DNA of 64,000 nt from Gnetum montanum. Taxonomy: Eukaryota; Streptophyta; Gnetopsida; Gnetales; Gnetaceae. A program made the position numbers and the translations under genes. Below the pieces are notes generated by a model that was not told the DNA's origin, made no database searches, and worked only from the letters and a program-made list of their open reading frames with translations. The stretch is from contig MNCI01000556.1 in NCBI GenBank assembly GCA_015680685.1, positions 1,125,931-1,189,930 on the forward strand. The letters run 5' to 3'. Positions 23,525 to 34,265 of this stretch are shown here, one piece after another. Numbering within the stretch: position 1 is the stretch's first letter; each line of letters opens with the position of its first letter.

Positions 23525-24745
23525 TCATTTAATGAATTGTAGTCTACCTTGTAGACCATAAAGTTTGGTAAGGTTGCTGGGTGGCTTTAAGTTTGTTATG
23601 GCCTTAACCTTATCGGGGTCTACTCGTATCCCTGCTTCCAAGGCTATGAATCCAAGCATTTTACTTTTTTTGACTCGAAAGACACATTTCTTTGGGTTAA
23701 GTCTCAGTTCATATTTTAAACAACGTTTTAGTACCAAGTCAAGATCTTGTATGTGTTGTTCTAATGTCTTTGATTTAACTATAATATCATCTACATAGTC
23801 GTTGAGCGAGTTGAAGATATAATCACTAAAGATAAATGTCATCGCTCTTTGGTATGTAGCACTAGCATTCTTGAGACCGAATGGCATCATCGTGTAGCAA
23901 AAAGTACCCCATGGTGTCATAAAGGTCATCCTAAGTTGATGCTCAGGGTTATTCCGAATTTGGTTATATCCTGAAAAGCCATCCATAAAAGATAATAAGG
24001 CATGCCCAACGGTTGAGTCAGCCAGTTGATCAATGCTAGGTAGGGGGAAATCATCTTTTATCGTTGCAAAGTTGAGGTCCCAGAAGTCAATGCATAGGCA
24101 AATGCTTCCGTTCTTCTTTGGGACAATGACCATGTTGGATACCCAGTCAGCATAGTCAATAGCCCAAATGAAACCAGCCTAATAAAGTTTGGTGATTTCA
24201 TTACAAACTACCAATGCTACCTCGGGCTTAACCTTACATGCTTTTTGTTTCACTGTTCTTAATTTTGGGTCGAGTATAATATTGTGTTGGACTATTTGAG
24301 GGTCTAACTCAGGCATGTCAGTGTAAGACCAAGCAAATGCTTTTATGTTATCTTTAAGCACTTGTGCTATGTCATTGGCTAGTTGTGGGCTTAAAAATGT
24401 ACTTAGTTTCATGATTTTAACTTCATCATCTGGCACAATAATGGGGACTTCGGCCAACGGGTCTTTAGTGATGCTATCTATTTCTAGGTCCAAAGTCTTG
24501 GTCATCATTTCAAAACAATCTAGCATTTGTTGAGTTGATGCCACCAAAGTGTTGTTTGTTGTTGAGCCTAAATCAATATACTCCATGTTGATTTCTCGTG
24601 TGATCATTCTGTGTGGTCCATTGATAGATAGTGGTAAGAATAATTGCTTGCCGTCCATGATGTATGCTCCTGCCAATAAACAGTGGGCAGTGTCAATCGG
24701 GTGGTTGGTTATTTTTGGATATAAGTAGTTTATGTGTTTATGCAT
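23525..24745 (-). pseudogene. pol: TatC pol N-terminus and reverse transcriptase
   Basis: Probable start ATG at 24745, 63 bases after the hairpin array. An N-terminal domain (IDLGSTTNN, LSTFLSPQLANDI, FAWSYTDMPELDPQIVQHN) precedes RT: IVPKKNGSICLCIDF, DDFPLPSIDQL, FMDGFSGYNQI, PFGLKNASATYQ, LNDYVDDIIVKSK with intact YVDD, KMLGFIALEAGIRVDPDKV. A stop at 24178-24180 separates the two open parts. This is the least damaged RT among the Tat copies. Confidence 0.85.
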
Positions 24746-24807
24746 CTAAACTAGACTAAGGTATGCGATGATAATTTATCATCGTATCTAGATGCATGGC
24801 AGTTTAA

Positions 24808-24940
24808 GGCCTTACTAGGCCAGTTGCAATAGTCTAAGGCCTTACCGGACCAGTTGCGGTAGTTTAAGGCCTTACCGGGCCGGTTGCAGTAGTTTAAGGC
24901 CTTACCGGGCTGGTTGCGTAGCTTAAGGCCTTACCGGGCT
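24808..24940 (+). repeat. Divergent hairpin array, TatC (30-bp period)
   Basis: Five units at 24808, 24838, 24868, 24898 and 24927, almost exactly 30 bp apart: AGTTTAAGGCCTTACCGGGC followed by CGGTTGC-like spacer. Stems GGCC/GGCC (two), GGCC/GACC and GGCC/GGCT (two); loop TTACCG or TTACTA. The most regular array in the window. Confidence 0.85.
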
Positions 24941-25242
24941 GACGATTGTTCGTTCATGATGTCTAGTTGATTGTATGATTTGTAATCGTTATCGAGTGTG
25001 AAACTGCTAGATAAGAATTTTGTACTAAGATGTTTAGTGTGGGCAACAGGAGTTTCTTCGCAAGAGAATATTGCATGTGGGTAGTGTTCATCCCAGTATA
25101 TAATTTTTTTTCTTTTGTTTTGTTCATTATCCTTGCTTCTGCATTGTTCTTATGTATTTACACATTCTTTTTATTTTGGTTAATTTTCAAATTAATTGAA
25201 TAAATTATTTCAAGGCGCCCTTGGCATGTTTAACGTGGAGTG

Positions 25243-25250
25243 TATAAATA
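25243..25250 (+). promoter_or_regulatory. Possible TATA box for TatC aORF
   Basis: TATAAATA followed by GGGG on the + strand, about 300 bases from the divergent hairpin array. Its position corresponds to the aORF TATA boxes of TatB and TatD, but the first aORF exons are not recognisable downstream. Confidence 0.4.
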
Positions 25251-25461
25251 GGGGTTGGCGTGAACCGCAAGATAGCCGTGACCATGTTTGAGCATGAACG
25301 TCCCAGCGTGAATGCCCAAAAGCTCAAGCATGAACCTATTTTTGCAACGTTAGTGTGAAGGTAAAGATCTAGCTGTAGGGAGAGGTAGGAAAGGGTTGGC
25401 TGCATTGGAGGTGGCTTCAGGGCACAGCGAGTCGGATGAGAGCATCCAACGTGCAGCTTCA

Positions 25462-25700
25462 AACCCCAACATGTAAGATTTGACGTAAACACAGTGTTCA
25501 GGGATGAAACCCCAGCGTGCAGGGTTCGACATAAACGTAGCATGCATGGATGAAACCCCAGAGTGTAGGGTTCAGCATAAACACAGCGTTCAGGGACGAA
25601 ACCCCAATGTGCATGGTTTTGCGTAAACGCAACGTTCAAGGACGAAACCCCGACGTGCAGGGTTCATCATAAACGCAGCGTGCCAGGGTTCAGCATGATG
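25462..25700 (+). repeat. 46-bp tandem repeat, five copies
   Basis: Copies start at 25462, 25508, 25554, 25600 and 25646, exactly 46 bp apart. Each begins AACCCC and contains a CGTGCAGGGTT-like core, a TAAACGCAGCG-like part and GGGACGA. The fifth copy is longer or imperfect. A long minus-strand open frame over this region is a by-product of the repeat. Confidence 0.85.
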
Positions 25701-26039
25701 GCAACGATGAGCAAGGGCAAGCAAGTAGATGGCTAGGGGAGGAAGGAGCCTAGCTTGACCTTTGTCAAAGAGAGTAAAGCAATGTTCCAGTGTCTGCCTA
25801 GACCCAGGATTCCCTCATGGTCAGGATCGATGTGTAGGTAGGCTTTGACCTTTCATCAAAATTTGTGTTTTCGCCCACTGTTCCTGTCAATTTTCCCATT
25901 GCATAGCATAAATGTTTCCATAGTATAAGATTTCTGTAGCTTGAAGGGTGGGGTCAAAATATTCAACGTGTTGGGTTACTTTGGTCACGTTCTAGCGTGT
26001 AGCGTGCAAGGTTTTTTTTTTCTAGCGTGCAGGGTCTGC

Positions 26040-26860
26040 ACGCTGAGCGTGATGCTGGGAATTTTTCTGAAAAAGAGGTTTCCAAGCTATCAGCAGAATG
26101 GGATGATCTCAAATCGCGCTATGCGTTCCCCTCAGCAAGGTTAACAGGTGATCGTTCTTGGTGAACTTTCGAAATTACTTATAACAGATATTGGAATTTA
26201 TTGAATCGCCAAGTATTATTGACTCGGGAGCTAGCAGAGCGTAAGGCACAAATAGATTTACTAAACCTCAAATGTTAGGATTGGAAGGCTTTTGCTTCTA
26301 AGGTGCAGAAATGGGGTCAAGATGAAAAGACCCATAAGTATCATTATAAAAAATCGTTAAAGGAGGTATCTATAGAGAAGCGTCAGCTGGAGATGTTTGT
26401 TGAGGGTTTAGGCCCACGCTCTTCATTTGTTGTGTTTGCTAAGCATACTGTGGTGGAGATGGAATCACCCAAGAGGGTAATCACCACAGCTTCTGGGGAG
26501 GTTTCTATGGGCGAGTTTCCTTTGAAACGTCCCACTTGGTCCACGGTGGACAAATGGAAGGATTTGGCTAACGTTGATTTGGGCCTTGATGGGACTGACT
26601 AGGCAAGCATCTCTGAGGAAGAAATCCTTCATCGGTTGGAATTTGGTCTAAGAGGATCTTCTTCAGTAAGTCGTGGAAACTCGTGAATTTTGCTTTTGGA
26701 ATTATTCTCTTTTCCTTTTATGTTATCGTGTTAATTGTTTTCTTTTACCTTTTCATAGGGTTAGGGTGACGATGATGGTCAAGAAGGTGGCCCCAGCGAA
26801 GCAGGGACCCATGATGCTGGGGAGTCTGAGGGGGACACCCCTTCCGATCCTGATGCTTAG
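26040..26860 (+). pseudogene. aORF C-terminal exons, TatC
   Basis: The coding segment up to 26665 encodes a Lys/Glu-rich, coiled-coil-like region (LTRELAERKAQIDLLNLK, WKAFASKVQKWGQDEKTHK) and then ESPKRVITTASGEVSMGEF and SEEEILHRLEFG. The donor GTAAGT (26666) and acceptor CATAG (26758) bound a 93-bp intron. The last exon (26759-26860) encodes an acidic tail (GDDDGQEGGPSEAG, SEGDTPSDPDA). It matches TatD (EDLESRKEFWLAREANVE, LRVQAWG, SPKREITLPSGET) and TatB. A few stops. N-terminal exons not found. Confidence 0.6.
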
Positions 26861-27393
26861 TTTTCGATTTGGTATCATCATCGCTCATGTTTTTACATGA
26901 GTTGCAAGCAGAATGTTTTGGTTTGGATTGTATATGAACTAATGGATGGAATCGGTTAACCGCTGTAATTGTCTATTTGTATATGAATATATTTTTTGTT
27001 TGTTGCTAAAATGATCATGTATGTGATCTATGTATCATGTGGGGACATTGCACTAAGTTGTAATTTGATGTTGATACATTTATACATTTTTTTCAATTGA
27101 GTTTTCTGTTATTTCTTTTTTCTGTTTGAATTTTAAGTTTATTTGAACACTGCCAGGCATAAATTTAAGGTAAAAATATTTTGCGCTTGAATGTAAACAT
27201 GATGCAGCAATCTAAAATTTTTTTGTTCATTTTGTTGTTTAAGTGTAATTCATGAAGTAGGAACAGAAGTAGGAGCATAATTATGTAAAAAGGGGAATAT
27301 GAAGGAAAACTACGGCTGATAATGTAACAACACAATAGGGTAAGCATAACTTGAATTGAGAGAAACGAAATGTAAGAAAATTTTCTAGTTTAA
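26861..27393. other. Spacer between aORF end and hairpin array, TatC
   Basis: AT-rich with no coding signal; probable 3' flank of aORF. Confidence 0.4.
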
Positions 27394-27632
27394 GGCCATT
27401 TTGGGCCATGGATGCATGTGTGTCAGTTTAAAGTCATGATGGATTGTAGTCTCGATGTTCTAGTTTAAAGCCATTCCGAGCCCCATGTACTAGTTTAAGG
27501 CCAATTCAGGCCATATGTAAACAAGAGCAGTTTCAAATGATACTGGTGGATTCCTTGGTAAATCAGCCATTTTTGGCAGTGGGTAGTTTTATGTCATTGT
27601 GGACATGTGGTAGTTTAATGTCATTTTGGACA
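27394..27632 (+). repeat. Convergent hairpin array, TatC
   Basis: GGCC/GGCC at 27394-27407 and 27499-27512, AGTC/GATT at 27432-27445, ATGTC/GACAT at 27591-27606, TGTC/GACA at 27619-27632. Four different stem sequences with pairing kept, in 240 bp. Loops ATTTTG, AATTCA, ATGATG and ATTGTG. Confidence 0.8.
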
Positions 27633-27643
27633 AGGTATGTAGT

Positions 27644-29210
27644 TTAGTGGTTTAGCAAATTTTTGATTTTTATTAGTTTAACGTTAGGAGTGATGCCGAT
27701 AGGTGTGATTCTGTACTCAGTGTCCCCTTCGCTAATCACGTTGAACGGTAATTCAGCCCAAGGAACGTCTGATGGAACAGGCTCTATGTTGGCATCTTCT
27801 AGTGTTTCCGTGTGTCCAGCAATTTCGATGTTTGTTGTAGTTTCTAGGTTAGGCGGTGTATGTACAGTTTCAAGTCCAGGTGTTTCTATGTTGGGTAGAG
27901 TTTCATTTACATCTAATGGATCATTGTTTACTGGTTGCATGCAACTTTTTTTTTCATTTGTGTCATCCTGTTTAGGCTCTTCAAACTTAACCACCGAACC
28001 TTGGTCTGCACCTATATGTGACGACATGGTAGACATAGCAGCATCTCTGTGTATAATGATTTCACCACCTTCGTAAAGCAAGTGAATCTCTTGGTGTATG
28101 GGGGAAGAGACTACTTTGAGTTGGGCTAGCCAGGGTCTTCCTAATATTAAATTAAACCCTAGCATTCTGTCGATGACAACAAAGTTAGCAGATGTGGGGA
28201 ATCGATCCCCTGCTATAAAGTCTAAGGCTATGCTGCCTTTTACTACTACGCGTGATCCACTAAATGATTTTAAACATGTGGTGGAGGTTGGTTTAATTAA
28301 TTTTGTGAGCCTTAATTCTTCGATGATGGGGTAGGGTATTATGTTTGTGGCAGCTCTATCATCTACATGCATCCAATATGTTTTGAATTGATTTACTTGT
28401 ATCGTTATGAACATAGGTGTGTGGGTGACATCTCCGGTTTGCTCGTCGATCTTAATGTTTTTGGGGTGAAAGCTTAACGATTTGAGTTTGAATCCTTGTT
28501 GTTTAGACATTACCGCATGTATGGAAGGCTCATCTATAGGTAAGTTTTTGCTTACTGGGATTGATGTTAACATGTGTACTAGGGCTTCGCGATGAGTTTG
28601 AGAAGTTAACATCGAGTCATATAGGCTTAGTAAAGTATTTCTCTATTTAAGTGCTTGCGTGACCTATGTTAGGGCTGTTGCTAAATCTTTACTATTAGGT
28701 GTATGTTTGTTAATGGTTACTTGGTCCATCGGGCCTAGCATTTTTATCTCATGTGTAGCTAGTTTGACGTTTTCTTCCGTGACTGTTGATTTAGATGCAT
28801 CATGTATTCCTGATGATTCTCCCTTATAGCTTGTATTCGATTAGTTAGTAGGTGATGCCATGGGTACTACACTTAATGGAGTAGGCTTGGGGGGTCCTAA
28901 GGAAAGCTGTTAACATTCTTTCTCCATTCATTCCCATGTGATCTTGTCTGCTAGGCATTTCCACATGTGGCGCAGGGGAACAGTTGGTTTCTGAATATCT
29001 GGTTGCTTTGGAACTCGTACAACGTATGGAGTAGGACGAGGTTGCGATTGGACAGTCGAAGGTGGTTGAGTGTCAGGCTGCCTGGGCACCCTAACGAAAT
29101 ATGGGGTCAGTTTATTCTGTGTTTTTGGAGTGGGAGGTTGGTGGATAAGTTATCTGATGGAGGAAAAAAAAGGAAGGGTCTGGATTCCCAAGTAGTCAGG
29201 CTAGTCTGAG
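27644..29210 (-). pseudogene. gag-pro: TatC gag C-terminus and aspartic protease
   Basis: Protease frame open from 28612 to 27644 (322 codons). Active-site region MHVDDRAATNIIP, where the usual D-x-G-A is D-D-R-A, so the catalytic triplet is damaged. Then PTSTTCLKSFSGSR and FNLILGRPWLAQL, and a long acidic tail (VPWAELPFNVISEGDTEY). Upstream (28613-29210) a Pro/Gln-rich gag linker is broken by stops (PTPYVVRVPKQPD). TatD 3' sequence begins at about 29215. Confidence 0.8.
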
Positions 29211-29214
29211 AAGC

Positions 29215-29809
29215 CACCTCAAAACACCATGATGCCTCACCTCCTAGTGAATGCATTCTTGAACAATGCTATCGTAGCAAGTAACATGCAAAACATAACA
29301 GAGAACAAAAAGTAAAAGCAATCATCCTAATCACTAAGGAGTCTATTGAAACAAGTGTTTTCTAAAGCAAAAAGGAGAGCGCAAGCCATAGAGAAGGGAC
29401 CGTAGTAAGAAGCAAGGGTCCCTTTGTTGATGCCACGGTTTAGGAAGTCACTATCGACAGCCAGATTCATCTTACCCAATTGACTTGGCAAAGAACCAGT
29501 CAGATGAATCTGCTAAGCAGAATCTGGTGGCAACAATGGGTGGAGGTAGCCAAGGCTATGGATGACCATAGTTTCCTTGGGGCCCCCAATGGTGAAATTA
29601 ACCCCAGGAGTTGCAACTATAGATTTTTTGTCGTAGCAACATCTTCAAGGGGTCAGTAGTATGCCTTTTGGCATATCCGAGGAATCAGTAGGATGCCAGT
29701 AGGATACCTGTGTTACGTCTATTCTAACATGCTACTCGTTCCATCTGGTAGGGATGCTATGCAAGAATGATCATGCTCACTTGCTTCATGGATTGTTTGT
29801 TGAAAAATT
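29215..29809 (-). other. TatD 3' untranslated region (truncated)
   Basis: No coding signal. Around 29241-29285 it shares the exon-like block seen in TatA and TatC (CAAGAATGCA), again followed by GTGAG on the - strand. The sequence then changes to TatC gag. Confidence 0.5.
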
Positions 29810-30203
29810 CCAGTTTTAAATCCTGGTGGACTATTGTTGCTAGTTTTAAGTCTCAGTGGACCATGGTCCCGATTTAAAGTCTGGGTAGACTGAAGTGTGC
29901 TAGTTTTACATCGTAGCGGATGGCGGAAGAGCTGGTTTCTAGTCCCAGCAAACCATGTTGTGGGTGTCAATTTTGTGTCATGACCAAGGGACAAGTCTGT
30001 GTTGGTTTAACGTCTCAGTAGATGGATGCTTACCTTGCCAATTTCACGTCATGGCGGATGGTCAAAAACTTTGCCAGTTTAGCATTATGGCAGATGCATG
30101 TAATAAATGTTAGTTTTACATCGTAGCAGACATGCACAACACTACCAGTTTTACGTCATAGCAGAAATGTACAACTCTACCATTTTTACGTCATAGCGGA
30201 CGT
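29810..30203 (+). repeat. Hairpin array after TatD pol
   Basis: The richest in stem variants: AGTC/GACT 29878-29891, CATC/GATG 29909-29922, TGTC/GACA 29976-29993 (10-nt loop), GCATT/GATGC 30082-30097, ACGTC/GACGT 30188-30203, plus decayed units near 29819, 29850, 30010, 30048 and 30118. Ends 32 bases from the pol stop. Confidence 0.85.
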
Positions 30204-30234
30204 TTATTACTTTGCATTTGAGCTGAGCCGATGT

Positions 30235-32030
30235 CTAGATGTGGCACCGCTTCAAGTACATGTGATTCACTAGGTTTGGAAGTCTGTTACCGTTGATGTC
30301 TACTAGCTTGAATGCTCCGTTGCCATATGTGTTGACGACCAGGAAAGGGCCTTCCCAGCTTGCAGAGAATTCGCTCACTAGTTCATGAATAGCATTGAGA
30401 ACTAAGTCTCCTTTCTTGATTGGTCACTGATGCAAGTTGTGATGATGCTTCTATTTCTACCTTTCTTGATATCTTTCGATGTTGTTGAGCATCTGGATTC
30501 TCCTCTACTAAGTCTAAATCCATGATCCTAGACTTGTTTTGTTGAGTCTCATTTATAATCGTGGAGAGGACCGTCTGCAATGAGGGAACCTATAGTTCCA
30601 AGGGAAACACTGCTTCAGATCCGTAGACTAGGCTGTAGGGTGTCCTACTGGTAGCTATTCTACATCTCGTACGATAGGCCCATAGCACATAGAGGATTTT
30701 TTCATGCCATCATTTTTTTGCTGCTAAGCATCTTTTTCAGTAAATTGATGACCACCTTGTTTGTTGCCTCTACTTGACTATTTTCTTGTGGGTAATAGGG
30801 TGAGGAAAGATAGCTTGATACCAAGTTTACTGCAGAAAGATTTGGTTTCGGTACTACTAAATTGTGGCCCATTGTTGGTCATAATAGTCATGGGAAGTCC
30901 AAACCTAGTTACTATATTATCCAAGATAAAATGGCAAACCTGTTGAGATATAATCTTTCATAGGGGAATAGCCTCAACCCACTTTATGAAATACTCGGTG
31001 GCAGTGATAATGAAGCTATGTCCTGCAGAAGACTTAGGCATGATGGGACCTATGATGTCTAGTCCCCATCGTTGGAATGACCAAGTGATCTATGTAGTAT
31101 GCAATTTAGTTGGTGGCACATATATTAGATTTACATAACTCTAGCATGTGTCACATGTTTTAACCTTGTTAAGGCAATCTCATTCCATGTAAGGCTAGTA
31201 ATACCCCAAGCGTCTGATTTTAGCGGCCATGGCTCACGGGGCTATGTGTCCTTCACATAGTCCTTCATGGACTTCGCTAACTATTCTTTGCGCTATGTCA
31301 TTATTAACGCAGGTTAGCAATAGCCCATCAAAAGAGCATCTACAGAGAGTACCGTCTCTGATGATGATGTATTACCTGGCATGCTTGTGGATTGCATCTT
31401 TTTGTGATGGTTCACCATGCATAAGGTAGGCTTTAATGTTATCATACCATTATGGTGTTCCCCCCATGCTTAGAGGAGAGATTTGCTCTTCTTAAATGAC
31501 AGGATTTGTACATTCCATCATTAAAGAGGGCCAGGTGGCAAACAAATGTGGTGGCACATTTAGAGCTAGTGTGGCTAGTGCATCGACTACAGTGTTCTCA
31601 TTACGCGACACATGTTATATGTTAGTTGTCATGAATTGTCTCAGGAGATCTTTAGCCATATCATAGTAGGGCTGTAGATGTACAGCTTTGTAGGCATAGA
31701 CCCCTATGATTTGATTAATGATGAGCATCGAATCACCTCAGATTGCCAAGTGTTGAACGTTGAGTTCCCTTGCTATTAACAATCCCCTGAGAAGCCCCTC
31801 ATACTCTACCATACTGTTCATACAAGAAAATTCTAAGCGGTAAGCCAATGGATGAATATCTTCAGGGGAGAACGTAATGACAGTAGTAGCACTGCTACCT
31901 CTGGTAGTTGAAGCTCCATCGAAGTATAATGTCGCTTCGAGGCCTATTGATACAGGGCTTAAACTATGTACATGTTCATCACGAAACTCGGGCTCTATTG
32001 TAGCTAGATCGTTAACAGGTGATGTTACAA
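30235..32030 (-). pseudogene. pol: TatD integrase and archaeal-type RNase H
   Basis: Integrase remains on the - strand include GPMMPKSSAGH-type core, a WAYRTR-like segment and a C-terminal end LKRCHI at 30235. Upstream, archaeal-type RNase H remains (LYFDGAST near 31910-31930, LAIRGDS near 31735, DALATLALN near 31570). Many stops and shifts; homologous throughout to 21200-22759. Confidence 0.75.
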
Positions 32031-33672
32031 GCTAGTTAGCTATGGCCTGGCCTTTCGTGGATGATTGGCCAACGTAGTTCAAGTCAAATTCTGCTATGAT
32101 GGCCTTCCAGCAGGCTATCTGATTACTCTTGTATAAATTATTTGTGATAGCTTGCAGAATGTTGTTCTTGCAAATTATGTTGACTTGGCTATGGAAAAGA
32201 TAGTGTCTACATTTTTTTAGTGCAAAAGAAAATGCCAAACAGTTATTCTCTACTTCATTGTATCTTGTTTCGTATGCAAATAGAGCATGACTTAGATAAT
32301 AGATAGGGATTTTTGACCCGTCGTCCCTTCTTTGGCACAACAACGTAGCTATAGATACATTTGAGCTTGCCAGGTAGATGTAGAAAGGCTTATCCCTTTG
32401 TGGTGGGAAAATCATTGGCAAATGTAACAACTCTTTCTTTAGGTCATCAAACGCATGCTGCTAGTCTTTGGTCCATTCAAAGTTAACCCCTTGCTTGAGC
32501 AGATGCTGCATAGGATGTAATTTTTTTGTTAACCTCGAGATGAACCACCTGATAAATTGAAACCTACCTTGCAATCCACGTAGTTCTTTGAGGTTTGTTG
32601 GTGGGCTTGGTTAACGATGGCTTCAAGCTTGTCAGGGTCAACTCGGATGCCAGTCTCCAATATCACAAACCCCAACATGCACCTAGTTTTGACTCCAAAT
32701 ATGCATTTTCTTGTGTTGAGTCATAGGTCATGCCTGAGAAATCATTTAAGGATTAACTCTAGGTCTTCTGGGGGATCTTCCGACTTCTTAGAATTGATAG
32801 CTATGTTGTCTACGTAGTCATTCAATATCTCTAAGAGGTAATCTCTAAAGATATTTGTCATGGCACTTTGATAAGTTGCTCCAGTGTTTTTTAACCCAAA
32901 AGGTATCATGGTGTAATAGAAAGTTCCCCAGGGGATCATGAAAGTCGTAGTCAGTTGGTGTTCTGGATTGATACAAATTTGATTATAGCCTGAAAACTCA
33001 TCCATAAAGGATAGTAACACGTGGCCAACTATTGTATCGATAAGTTGGTTGATACTCAGCAACGGGAAGTTGTCTTTAATTTTTTCCTTCTTTAGATCAC
33101 GAAAATCTATACAGATGCGTATTCTTTCCATTTTCTTGGAGAAAACTATGATGTTTAACATCCAATCTGAATAATCGACCGTGGGAATGAAAATAGCTTG
33201 ATACAGCTTAGTGATTTCATGATGCATTGCCAGCACGATTTCAGGCTTAATCTTCCATGATTTCTATTTAAATGCTTTGATATGTGGGTCTAAAAATATG
33301 GTGTTGTATTAGTCTTGGGTCTAAACCCATCATGTCTTCGTATGACCATGTGAATACTGCAACGTTATTTTGGAGCACTCGAAGTATATCACTTTGTGTT
33401 TGTTGGTCAAGGAGGGAACTAACCTTCAGAGTTTTGCTTTCGCCTTTATGTGTAACCACAAAGACCTCAATGAGGGAATCCTCGATCACATCACTAGCCT
33501 CCAAGTCTAGCATTCATGCCAAATGATATGGCTAGTCTAGGGATGCTTCCGAGGCTTCTATGGTTATGTCACAAAGGGAAGCATCAGTTCCTATCAATGC
33601 ATGGTTGAGTTATCTAATAGTTTCCCCATATGGACCTGTTAGGGCTAGGGGTGCAAGTAAAGCTGCATCCAT
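32031..33672 (-). pseudogene. pol: TatD pol N-terminus, reverse transcriptase and RNase H
   Basis: Probable start ATG at 33672. N-terminal domain: LKVSSLLDQQTQSDI, FTWSYEDMMGLDPRLIQHH. RT (33236-32742): ICIDFRDLKKEK, FMDEFSGYNQI, PFGLKNTGATYQ, and YVDN at the catalytic site where TatB and TatC have YVDD, so a key Asp is lost. RNase H (32430-32032): PFYIYLASSN, YYLSHALFAYETRYNEVE, LKKCRHYLF. Confidence 0.85.
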
Positions 33673-33786
33673 TTGCGAATCAACTTGCAAAAAAGCCAAG
33701 AACAGAAGTTGTTATATTATTTTTTTCTAAGATGTTGAAATGATATAAGGTTTTCTTATTTTAGTGGTACATGTTAAAGAGGTTTC

Positions 33787-34012
33787 CAATTTAAGGTCTT
33801 AGCATACCATCATAATATGCAGAGTTTGTAAGAAAGTAGCAAGCCCAGTTTCCTAGATGTTAGCGTAAGACTTCTGTGAACTATGATGAAAGGTGTAACA
33901 TGGCACATCTAGCATGTTGAAATAGCTAATTTAGAATTTTATGCAGACCATAGTTAATGCGACCGGATTACAAGACGATAAGCTATGCATTAGTTTAGGG
34001 TCTTTTTGGACC
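33787..34012 (+). repeat. Divergent hairpin array, TatD (decayed)
   Basis: GGTC/GACC at 33999-34012 with loop TTTTTG, and a decayed unit at 33795-33808 (GGTC/TACC). Two or three AGTTT(A) flanks between them have lost their stems. It lies between pol (leftward) and aORF (rightward). Confidence 0.6.
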
Positions 34013-34138
34013 GCAATCCATGCGATATCTACGAGACTAATGTTGTGATCTTCATGCTTCATGTCGCACTAACATACCTACATTTCAGGAAAGTTTTGCA
34101 TTGATCGGACATGAAAAAAGTTAGTTTCAACCACTACA

Positions 34139-34146
34139 TTTATAAG
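34139..34146 (+). promoter_or_regulatory. TATA box for TatD aORF
   Basis: TTTATAAG, 127 bases upstream of the aORF ATG and 127 bases after the divergent hairpin array. TatB has its TATA box at nearly the same spacing on both sides. Confidence 0.5.
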
Positions 34147-34265
34147 TCAATGGTTCGTCCTCAAAGTAGATTGTAAACATTGCAAATTTGTATTCGGTTA
34201 TAGGAGAAGGAAAACAGAAGGAAGGCGTAAGCACACGACTTTGCGAAGGTTGTTCAGTCGTAACC

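Larger units (their letters stand above)
18269..29215 (-). mobile_element. TatC: nearly complete Tat element
   Basis: On the - strand: gag-pro (29210-27644), convergent hairpin array, aORF on the + strand (about 26040-26860), 46-bp tandem array, divergent hairpin array (24940-24808), pol (24745-21200), 3' hairpin array, untranslated region, LTR (19840-18269). The 5' LTR and first part of gag are missing: TatD 3' sequence abuts gag at about 29215. The 3' LTR sits inside TatB gag in the same orientation. Confidence 0.75.

Noticed and set aside
24808-24940. CRISPR-like array (regular palindromic repeats with spacers)
   Set aside because: The spacers are nearly identical to each other, no cas genes are present, and the context is a plant retrotransposon.
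25205-25639. 144-codon minus-strand open frame with Cys/His/Thr repeats
   Set aside because: It lies on the 46-bp tandem array; its length is a by-product of the repeat and it has no counterpart in the other elements.
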